IMG/VR virus record: IMGVR_UViG_3300024062_000089
Span: 1 to 20,071 of that record
Strand: one strand, 5' to 3'
Source: a virus
DNA: 20,071 nt
A program made the position numbers and the translations under genes. Below are positions 15,481-19,883 of this stretch, piece by piece. Every line of letters begins with the position of its first letter. The first letter of the stretch is position 1. The notes under the pieces are model-generated. The model was not told the DNA's origin, did no database searches, and saw only the letters and a program-made list of their open reading frames with translations.

Positions 15481-15852
15481 TTACCCTAGATCTATGCTCA
15501 CCTTGATGTCACCAGCCACCTGTACTTGGCTTCTATCTATAGGCTTGTAGCCAGCCCTGTCTAATAAATCCTTACTAGCTTCAAGCTGAACATACTCAGA
15601 CTTAGCACCCTGTGACAGCCTACGCACTGTGTTAACAGCTAGAGTAGCGCTAATCCCAAACTCCTCATTCATTCGCTGCATCATGTACTGCTGCACATGG
15701 GCTGTCTTCAAAGCTCTATAAGCTGAGACGTATCCAGCCTTGCCCTCAGCATACCCAGCTTCAATGGCAGCTTTAGCAGGAGGCAATCCTTTTGCTACCA
15801 TTATATCCACCAGCGCAGCCTGTTTATCAGTTAACTTCTTAGCAGGAACCAT
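15481..15852 (-). CDS. terS: Terminase small subunit
   Basis: This 123-residue protein begins MVPAKKLTDKQAALVDIMVA and continues KGLPPAKAAIEAGYAEGKAG, the N-terminal helix-turn-helix of small terminases in which an A-A-x-x-A-G-Y motif is typical. A central oligomerisation segment follows (RALKTAHVQQYMMQRMNEEF), and the C-terminus is a short acidic strand (VAGDIKVSIDLG). It recognises the packaging start site and passes DNA to the large subunit. It is the first late gene on the minus strand. The Shine-Dalgarno AAGGA lies 5 nt before the ATG but inside an 11-pair inverted repeat, so translation may be controlled. Confidence 0.88.
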   Translation of the reverse strand: MVPAKKLTDKQAALVDIMVAKGLPPAKAAIEAGYAEGKAGYVSAYRALKTAHVQQYMMQRMNEEFGISATLAVNTVRRLSQGAKSEYVQLEASKDLLDRAGYKPIDRSQVQVAGDIKVSIDLG

Positions 15853-15854
15853 AT

Positions 15855-15943
15855 CAATCCTTCTTCTCAGCAGTGACTAACATATAGCTAACTGCTGTCG
15901 TCTGTGTTTGCTAGATGCAGCAAGCTATCATTAAGAAGGATTG
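15855..15943 (-). promoter_or_regulatory. Three-way-junction leader covering the small terminase ribosome binding site
   Basis: A perfect 11-pair inverted repeat joins 15855-15865 (CAATCCTTCTT) with 15933-15943 (AAGAAGGATTG). Inside lie two more hairpins: 15868-15874 with 15891-15897 (CAGCAGT/ACTGCTG, 16-nt loop) and 15906-15912 with 15919-15925 (seven pairs including one G-T pair, 6-nt loop). In the minus-strand RNA the outer stem contains AAGAAGGA, the Shine-Dalgarno of the small terminase, so the closed form would block initiation. I infer a translational switch for the first late gene. A DNA-level role such as a packaging site is an alternative. Confidence 0.6.
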
Positions 15944-15976
15944 TTTATACATTGGGGCTTATATCTCATTCACTAG

Positions 15977-15999
15977 CCCCCCTCTCCCTCTCTCCCCCC
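15977..15999. repeat. Homopyrimidine mirror repeat (homopurine on the minus strand)
   Basis: These 23 bases are all C or T, with C6 at both ends and alternating CT/CCC between. The tract reads the same backwards except for two positions, making it a near-perfect mirror repeat. Such tracts can form intramolecular triplex DNA, and the G-rich strand (G6, G3, G6 runs) could form G-quadruplex-like structures or stall polymerase. It sits between the promoter region and the small terminase leader. A biological role is inference. Confidence 0.5.
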
Positions 16000-16023
16000 A
16001 TTAGGACACTATTTCTACAGTGC

Positions 16024-16053
16024 TTGTCAATAGTGACGTTACGTAACTATACT
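16024..16053 (+). promoter_or_regulatory. Rightward sigma70-like promoter
   Basis: TTGTCA (16024-16029) and TATACT (16048-16053) are 18 nt apart; each matches the consensus at five of six positions. Transcription would begin near 16060 and run through the structured region into the gene at 16687, giving a leader of about 620 nt. A second perfect -35, TTGACA at 16085-16090, has only a poor -10 (GCTAAG at 16108-16113); if active, its start would fall near 16120, just before the first long helix. Host RNA polymerase is the expected user, since no phage polymerase is visible. Confidence 0.5.
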
Positions 16054-16069
16054 AATTACCCTACGTCAC
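16033..16069. promoter_or_regulatory. Operator-like dyad over the promoter
   Basis: GTGACGT (16033-16039) is matched by ACGTCAC (16063-16069), 23 nt between, bracketing the -10 box. Within the promoter spacer lies a perfect 10-base palindrome, GTTACGTAAC (16038-16047). Overlap with a promoter is the typical place for a repressor site. The ligand is unknown; the HTH proteins encoded at 19475-19883 are candidates. A related 15-base copy lies at 17726-17740. Confidence 0.45.
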
Positions 16070-16119
16070 ACCTGATTATTCCAGTTGACACCATAAATAG
16101 CACAACCGCTAAGCGCCCT

Positions 16120-16665
16120 AGATGGTGACGCCAAGACACGCTAGTTCATAGGCATCTCCTCGCATCTGACGTGCAAGCACACTCCAGCTGATGCGCCCAG
16201 CCTTGCGTCACCCCGATGCAAACAGTCTACTCCGTGAGCACTTGAAGCGCTAACTCACCATCTTGCATAGAGTGACTTGCCGATGGCAACATCTCCCTGC
16301 CCTGCTGATTCGGCTACAAGCCCGCCCTTAGTTACTGGCTCAGACTGCCATCCAATAGAACCAAAGCTGGCAGCAAGATCTCTGACCATACTTATGCGTA
16401 TTCATTGCGGTCCACCTTCTAAAAATGATGCCTACTAAAAGACCGCCAGCCTGAGAACGAAAAGCTTAAGGCGCATCGTCCTGTCTTAGGCATGTCTGGC
16501 GTTCCCCTGTGAGTGGAGGCTGCGGTTATCCCCTGCCCGTCTTTGTTGAGCATCGGGCAGAAACAGTTCGCAACAACACTCGTTCCTCGGATATTGCGAA
16601 CTGCAAGCGCCTCTGGGCGTTTCTGCTCCGTGCTTCAAGTCGCCGTGCGGGGATAGTCCTCGCAC
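16120..16665 (+). ncRNA. Candidate large structured RNA or long structured 5' leader
   Basis: No convincing gene lies in these 546 nt, but strong helices do: 16124-16135 with 16202-16212 (11 pairs, one bulged C) enclosing 16161-16166/16190-16195; 16216-16221 with 16263-16268 enclosing 16234-16238/16254-16258; 16345-16350/16368-16373; a continuous 5' strand 16445-16460 pairing with 16496-16500, 16484-16490 and 16476-16479 (16 pairs, two bulges); 16564-16573/16594-16603 (10 perfect pairs); and 16645-16653/16657-16665 (nine pairs, one G-T). The last helix ends 9 nt before the Shine-Dalgarno of the next gene. This may be a stand-alone RNA or a leader. It matches no RNA family that I can name from sequence alone. 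A replication origin is an alternative. Confidence 0.5.
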
Positions 16666-16686
16666 CACATCACAGGAGAACTAGAC

Positions 16687-17097
16687 ATGACTAAGAAGAA
16701 CGCTACACCTACACTTTTCGATCTCAAGCTAGCGGTAATTAACCATCATAAAGGTGACCACAATGAATATCTTCGCATAAGTATTGCCAGAGATGCTTGC
16801 TACACCAGCTTCAATTCTATCGAATGGAAGTCAGAGCAAATGTCAGTAACTAAGAACGAGCTTGCAGCCCTTGCTGAATCAGCAGGACAGGAAGTTGTTG
16901 ACATTAACATCGGCAAGAAGATCTCACTCTATCGCAAGATGGAGGCTGAGTTAGCAGAGCTTCAAGAGCGTCACGAAGCAGACAAGAATGTTTACACCGA
17001 GGTAACACAAGGCGAAGTTTGGACGCACAAGCCGAAGCGCACTTACAAATCAGATGGACTTGGAGATGCCAACGAACTCAAGCGCATCTTGGGTTAA
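16687..17097 (+). CDS. Unknown early protein, first gene of the rightward block
   Basis: This 136-residue protein begins MTKKNATPTLFDLKLAVINH and has a ribosome binding site AGGAGA 7 nt upstream. Residues 85-120 form a charged helix (YRKMEAELAELQERHEADKN), probably a coiled coil, and the C-terminus is basic then acidic (THKPKRTYKSDGLGDANELK). I do not recognise a family. It is followed at once by a hairpin terminator, so it may be a separate transcription unit expressed from the long structured leader. That arrangement suggests a regulated, perhaps first-expressed, phage protein. Confidence 0.75.
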   Translation: MTKKNATPTLFDLKLAVINHHKGDHNEYLRISIARDACYTSFNSIEWKSEQMSVTKNELAALAESAGQEVVDINIGKKISLYRKMEAELAELQERHEADKNVYTEVTQGEVWTHKPKRTYKSDGLGDANELKRILG

Positions 17098-17102
17098 CCA
17101 TC

Positions 17103-17136
17103 AGGGCGGCTTAACGGTCGCCCTATTTCTTTGTTT
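17103..17136 (+). terminator. Hairpin terminator
   Basis: AGGGCG (17103-17108) pairs with CGCCCT (17119-17124) around a 10-nt loop, followed by the T-rich ATTTCTTTGTTT. It starts 6 nt after the stop of the 136-residue gene and ends before the next ribosome binding site, the expected place for an intrinsic terminator or attenuator of the first rightward unit. Confidence 0.7.
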
Positions 17137-17151
17137 ACAACAGGAGGTGTT

Positions 17152-17229
17152 ATGCCAACACCACTCGATCTCATCACAGCAGTGTCGCTCTTCGCGGCAC
17201 TGTTTCTATGCTTATCATTGCTAACTTAG
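17152..17229 (+). CDS. 25-residue single-pass membrane peptide
   Basis: An ATG at 17152 has a near-ideal Shine-Dalgarno, AGGAGG, 4 nt upstream. It encodes 25 residues, MPTPLDLITAVSLFAALFLC followed by LSLLT, with one hydrophobic segment from about residue 7 to 24 and almost no charge. The stop (TAG) runs into the AGGAGA of the next gene, so translation of the two is probably linked. Small hydrophobic phage peptides include holin-like and host-membrane-targeting toxins, but no family can be named. The strength of the ribosome binding site and the terminator just upstream support a real gene. Confidence 0.65.
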   Translation: MPTPLDLITAVSLFAALFLCLSLLT

Positions 17230-17237
17230 GAGACAGC

Positions 17238-17402
17238 ATGCTCAAGACAGTTTGGATTGCGTTCGTTGCATTCTCTTCGCCAGAAGAATGCGACCGTTAC
17301 GTCGAGCTTAACTCGGATCTAATTCATGGCGAAATACAATGCGTCATTCACCAGCACGAAGTGCCACAAGTAAAACCAAAACGAAAACCAAAAAAGGATT
17401 GA
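17238..17402 (+). CDS. Unknown 54-residue early protein
   Basis: The likely start is the ATG at 17238, with AGGAGA just upstream; an earlier in-frame ATG at 17208 lies inside the membrane peptide gene and has no ribosome binding site. The protein begins MLKTVWIAFVAFSSPEECDR, has a Cys at residues 18 and 34, and ends in a strongly basic tail (VKPKRKPKKD). The first 12 residues are hydrophobic but too short for a clear signal peptide. I do not recognise it. It lies 4 nt before the nuclease gene. Confidence 0.65.
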   Translation: MLKTVWIAFVAFSSPEECDRYVELNSDLIHGEIQCVIHQHEVPQVKPKRKPKKD

Positions 17403-17406
17403 GTAA

Positions 17407-17739
17407 ATGCCAAGCACGCCAATTCAAAAGAAGTTTCAAAGATTAAAGCAAAGCTATGGCATAGATCAAAGGTGGATAGATGCTCAGTTAGAGTGGCAAG
17501 AATATTGCTGCGATGGATGTAAGCGTCCATTCAATGAGCATGTTAGATATGTTGTAGACCATAAGCATGACACCTCAATAAAAGTTGTTCGACATCTTCT
17601 ATGTGATTCATGCAATGGAGCTTTAGGAACATTGGAAAAGCTACAAAAGAATGAAGCTGTCTTTAAAAGATTACAGCTAATAGCTCAGAGATATATGCAT
17701 TATGAAGATTTATATCCTCAACAAAGTGACGTAAGGTAA
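17407..17739 (+). CDS. Endonuclease VII-like (His-Me finger) nuclease
   Basis: This 110-residue protein has the zinc and catalytic pattern of the recombination endonuclease VII family: C35-x-x-C38 (CCDGC), then VVDHKHD (Asp51, His52, His54), then LLCDSCNGALG with C66-x-x-C69 and Asn70. Such proteins cut branched DNA (T4 gp49), resolving junctions before packaging, or act as free-standing HNH-type nickases. The length is shorter than T4 gp49 (157), lacking a C-terminal dimer domain, so junction resolution is not assured. The ribosome binding site AAGGA lies 8 nt upstream. It is downstream of two small early genes and just before a promoter-like region. Confidence 0.85.
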   Translation: MPSTPIQKKFQRLKQSYGIDQRWIDAQLEWQEYCCDGCKRPFNEHVRYVVDHKHDTSIKVVRHLLCDSCNGALGTLEKLQKNEAVFKRLQLIAQRYMHYEDLYPQQSDVR

Positions 17740-17783
17740 CTAATGACTTTAACTATTGTCACTGCAATAATGCAGGACATAAC
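17726..17783 (+). promoter_or_regulatory. Second promoter-like region with two operator-like motifs
   Basis: TTGTCA (17756-17761) stands 16 nt before CATAAC (17778-17783), a moderate sigma70-like match. The spacer contains the perfect dyad CTGCA-ATAA-TGCAG (17762-17775), closely like CTGCA-TTAG-TGCAG before the HTH gene at 19475. Upstream, over the nuclease stop codon, GTGACGTAAGGTAAC (17726-17740) matches 13 of 15 bases of the dyad half in the main promoter (16033-16047). Together these suggest a controlled promoter for the 17799-19455 genes. Confidence 0.45.
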
Positions 17784-17798
17784 CAACGGAGAACTAAT

Positions 17799-17975
17799 AT
17801 GGATCTTAATTCAACTCAATTAAACACACTGATCGTGCAATACATTCGTGAAGTAGTGCGCGAAGAACTGCATCAGCAAAGCCCAAAGGACTGGGATATA
17901 TCTGATTATACAGATGAGCTTGTTGATTTAATTCATGAGCAGATCAACAACGCAACTATAACTATAGACGTATAA
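17799..17975 (+). CDS. Unknown 58-residue acidic early protein
   Basis: The ATG at 17799 is preceded by GGAGAAC. The product has 58 residues: MDLNSTQLNTLIVQYIREVV then REELHQQSPKDWDIS and ELVDLIHEQINN. It is acidic and mostly helical, without Cys or membrane segments. I do not recognise it. Small acidic early proteins of this kind often bind host enzymes, but there is no specific evidence here. The next gene follows after 11 nt with the same ribosome binding site. Confidence 0.7.
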   Translation: MDLNSTQLNTLIVQYIREVVREELHQQSPKDWDISDYTDELVDLIHEQINNATITIDV

Positions 17976-17986
17976 GGAGAACTAAC

Positions 17987-18184
17987 ATGAAACTCAACTA
18001 TATTGATTATGCAGACTTACCTGTGTCGGTAATGTTTGTAAAAGATGACATCGAATTGCTTCATGAATTCTTTTCATTTGTTGATGCAAACTTAGACGTG
18101 GCTGAAGATTTCAGACGGCCCATTTCACTAAGGCAAATCATAACATGCTTTGCAGAAATACATGCAAAACTAGAGGAGGTATAG
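17987..18184 (+). CDS. Unknown 65-residue acidic early protein
   Basis: Start ATG 17987 follows AAGGAGAAC. The 65-residue product (MKLNYIDYADLPVSVMFVKD, ELLHEFFSFVDANLDVAEDF, ending AEIHAKLEEV) is acidic and helical. I do not recognise it. The end of the gene contains GAGGAGGT, which serves as the ribosome binding site of the DUF932 gene starting 2 nt after the stop, so the two are coupled. Confidence 0.7.
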   Translation: MKLNYIDYADLPVSVMFVKDDIELLHEFFSFVDANLDVAEDFRRPISLRQIITCFAEIHAKLEEV

Positions 18185-18185
18185 C

Positions 18186-19019
18186 ATGAAACATTTCTCA
18201 ATGAACGACTTCAACTTTCCAGTTGAGCAACAACCAATCCATGATCAGCTTGGCAATATCATTGCTGGTCATCAAGCTGTTGTGCGTACCGACACCGATC
18301 AGGTGTTAGGCGTACATGGTTCACGCTACAAGATTGTATCGCACGATGATGTAGTCAACTCAGTTCTCGATGGGATCAAGACAGCAGATCTATCAGACGA
18401 TTATGAAGTCAGCGTCGATGTGCTTGAAGACGGTCGCAAACTAAGAGGTGAAATACTATTTAATAATCTTACTGTTGAACCAGCAGTCGGTGACTACGTT
18501 AAGTTCAGAGTCAGCTTCTTCAATAGCTACGATGCATCTTGGTCTTTCTCTCAGCAAGCCAATGGCTTACGGCTATGGTGCCTCAATGGTTGCACCACAC
18601 CGGACACAGTAGCGCGCAGTAGATACAAGCACACTGCATCGATCAACGTCGAAGGCGCAGCAGCCAAGGTAATCAATGGCCTTGAACACTTTCAATCTCG
18701 CAAGGATGTCTGGCAAAGCTGGATGCACACCAAGCTAGAGCAACCACAGATCGAGAACTTCTTTAAGAAGACTGTCTGCAAAGCATTCACACGCCAGCAG
18801 TCAGTCACCAAGACCAACGAAAAGCAACTGGAAAACTTGCTAAGTATTTGGATCGACGAGCGCAGCAGCCTCGGCTCCAATAAGTGGGCGCTATACAACT
18901 GCCTTACTTATTGGGCTACGCACACACAAGATCTGCGCAAACCAGAGATTGCTAAATACAATCGTGAACTACAGATTGCCAGCGCAATGAAATCAAAACA
19001 ATGGACGGAGATGGCATGA
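18186..19019 (+). CDS. DUF932 family protein
   Basis: This 277-residue protein carries the DUF932 signature: HGSRYKIVSHDDVVNSVLDG at about 45-64, FFNSYDASWSFSQQANGLRL at 111-130, WCLNGCTTPD at 131-140 and RYKHTASINVEGAAAKV at about 146-162. Members are common in phages, plasmids and their hosts and are usually encoded near replication or recombination genes. Their biochemical role is not established. The length is within the family range (about 240-350). A very strong ribosome binding site, GAGGAGGT, precedes the ATG. The stop overlaps the next short gene as ATGA. Confidence 0.88.
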   Translation: MKHFSMNDFNFPVEQQPIHDQLGNIIAGHQAVVRTDTDQVLGVHGSRYKIVSHDDVVNSVLDGIKTADLSDDYEVSVDVLEDGRKLRGEILFNNLTVEPAVGDYVKFRVSFFNSYDASWSFSQQANGLRLWCLNGCTTPDTVARSRYKHTASINVEGAAAKVINGLEHFQSRKDVWQSWMHTKLEQPQIENFFKKTVCKAFTRQQSVTKTNEKQLENLLSIWIDERSSLGSNKWALYNCLTYWATHTQDLRKPEIAKYNRELQIASAMKSKQWTEMA

Positions 19020-19099
19020 AGAAACTTTTAGCAGAGTTAGATGAAATGCTCGCAACGTTGAAACGTAAAGTTAAGGAGATGCAAAATGCGAATGAGTAA
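19016..19099 (+). CDS. 27-residue helical peptide
   Basis: The frame overlaps the DUF932 stop as ATGA and encodes 27 residues, MKKLLAELDEMLATLKRKVK then EMQNANE, one amphipathic charged helix with Leu and Met at regular spacing, like a short coiled coil. It lacks its own ribosome binding site and would depend on coupling. The next gene starts within it, 14 nt before its stop. I keep it because of the overlap and clean helix, with moderate confidence; it may instead be a spacer that carries the next AAGGAG site. Confidence 0.5.
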   Translation: MKKLLAELDEMLATLKRKVKEMQNANE

Positions 19100-19289
19100 A
19101 CAACACTATGAATTTATTGCAGACACGATTGGGCCAATGGTAGGTTGGCCCTCTCACCTACACTCAATAGCTGATGAGCTAGAGAAAACTAATCCACGTT
19201 TTAATCGTGAGAAGTTTCTGCAACGTGCAACCAAAGCTTGGGAGGACAACCATGACATACCAGATGTTGATGACCACATCCCATATTGA
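19086..19289 (+). CDS. Small conserved phage protein (NPRFNREKF type)
   Basis: The ATG at 19086 has AAGGAG 6 nt upstream; a second ATG two codons later is possible. The 67-residue protein begins MRMSKQHYEFIADTIGPMVG and contains TNPRFNREKFLQRATKAWED. The pattern M-S-x-x-H-[YF]-x-x-I-A ... N-P-R-F-[ND]-x-x-[KR]-F is common in small phage proteins of unknown function. It is helical and neutral. Its end overlaps the next gene by 38 nt. Confidence 0.75.
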   Translation: MRMSKQHYEFIADTIGPMVGWPSHLHSIADELEKTNPRFNREKFLQRATKAWEDNHDIPDVDDHIPY

Positions 19290-19455
19290 ATGCCCAGAGT
19301 GCTACGGTCATGGCACTCTGACTTACACTAGGTTTATTAGGCAAGGTTTCGATGTCGATGTAGGCTACGAAGAAGAGTACAAAGACACTTGCTTTAATTG
19401 CAACGGTGATTGTGAGATTGAAATAGAACCAGAGGATCTTGACAACGATGAGTAA
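19252..19455 (+). CDS. Small zinc-ribbon protein (DnaJ-like Cys motifs)
   Basis: The likely start is ATG 19252, 6 nt after GGAGG, giving 67 residues; the longer frame from 19207 has no ribosome binding site. It contains C-P-E-C-Y-G-H-G and C-F-N-C-N-G-D-C, two C-x-x-C-x-G pairs like one zinc centre of DnaJ, and ends with a very acidic tail (EIEIEPEDLDNDE). Similar small proteins occur among early phage genes, where they may bind nucleic acid or proteins. The function is not known. It overlaps the preceding gene by 38 nt. Confidence 0.75.
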   Translation: MTYQMLMTTSHIECPECYGHGTLTYTRFIRQGFDVDVGYEEEYKDTCFNCNGDCEIEIEPEDLDNDE

Positions 19456-19459
19456 CTTG

Positions 19460-19473
19460 CTGCATTAGTGCAG
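19460..19473. promoter_or_regulatory. CTGCA-N4-TGCAG dyad at the HTH gene start
   Basis: CTGCA-TTAG-TGCAG ends one base before the ATG of the HTH gene at 19475. It occupies the place where a ribosome binding site would lie; none is visible there. A near copy, CTGCA-ATAA-TGCAG, sits in the putative promoter spacer at 17762-17775. As DNA it is a likely operator for autoregulation by the HTH protein; as RNA it is a 5-pair hairpin that could affect translation. Either role is inference. Confidence 0.5.
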
Positions 19474-19474
19474 T

Positions 19475-19759
19475 ATGAAGTCGTATCTAAAACACCTACA
19501 AGATAGAGCAGAGGAAACAGACATCTCTCTGCTCACCTCTTTCAAACGAGCCAGCGTTCCAACGTCTACTTATTATAGATCAATAAACGGAGACACCGAA
19601 CTGAGATACGATACCGCAGTGAAAGTAATCAATGCTATCGAAGAACTTCACTCGATACAACAAGCCCGTGAGCATACCGAAAGACTACGATCTTCTGGTA
19701 AAGATATTAACCGACGCTCGGTACGAGCTAAGTTTAAGCCAAGAAGCATTAGCTCATAA
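19475..19759 (+). CDS. Cro/C1-type HTH regulator
   Basis: This 94-residue protein has a helix-turn-helix of the Cro/C1 type at about residues 17-57: ISLLTSFKRASVPTSTYYRS then GDTELRYDTAVKVINAIEEL. The turn (ASVPTSTYYRSI) and following R-Y-D-T-A-x-K-V helix match small phage repressors. The C-terminal 35 residues are basic and unfamiliar. The second half overlaps the next HTH gene in another frame. The start has no normal ribosome binding site but carries the dyad at 19460-19473. I infer a regulator of the rightward genes. Confidence 0.78.
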   Translation: MKSYLKHLQDRAEETDISLLTSFKRASVPTSTYYRSINGDTELRYDTAVKVINAIEELHSIQQAREHTERLRSSGKDINRRSVRAKFKPRSISS

Positions 19760-19883
19760 AATCGGATGCACTGTATCACTGATCCACAAGTGGGAAGCAC
19801 AGAAGCGTATCCCATCTGGATTCATGCTGATGTGTTGGCTGGATGCTTTAGGCTATGACATCGAAGTCAAAAAGCGCGATTGA
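19632..19883 (+). CDS. Second HTH (XRE-type) regulator
   Basis: The frame encodes up to 83 residues. From residue 14 (PVSIPKDYDLLVKILTDARY) it reads as a typical small XRE protein with the helix-turn-helix LSLSQEALAHKIGCTVSLIH then KWEAQKRIPSGF and a C-terminal CWLDALGYDIEV. I know close phage patterns (SQEAL..KIG...S.IHKWE..KR.PSGF...WLDALGY). The start is uncertain: ATG 19632 or GTG 19668; neither has a Shine-Dalgarno. It overlaps the first HTH gene by 92-128 nt in a different frame, so part of this DNA codes for two proteins. Confidence 0.78.
   Translation: MLSKNFTRYNKPVSIPKDYDLLVKILTDARYELSLSQEALAHKIGCTVSLIHKWEAQKRIPSGFMLMCWLDALGYDIEVKKRD

Noticed and set aside
15941-16120. Leftward late promoter
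   Set aside because: TATAAG and TATAAA boxes occur on the minus strand near 15950-15975 and a TTGACA at 16025-16030, but no pair has acceptable spacing. I could not support a specific site.
16120-16690. tRNA, tmRNA or RNase P RNA in the gene-free region
   Set aside because: No cloverleaf with a TTCGA arm, no tmRNA-type tag frame and no RNase P conserved core could be found on either strand.
16486-16694. Open frames of about 60 residues on both strands inside the structured region
   Set aside because: Both are Arg/Cys/His-rich with no recognisable pattern and no ribosome binding site, and overlap the long helices. They look like chance frames in a structured RNA region.
17208-17237. Earlier start for the 54-residue gene
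   Set aside because: The ATG at 17208 lies within the membrane peptide gene and lacks a ribosome binding site; the ATG at 17238 has AGGAGA directly upstream.
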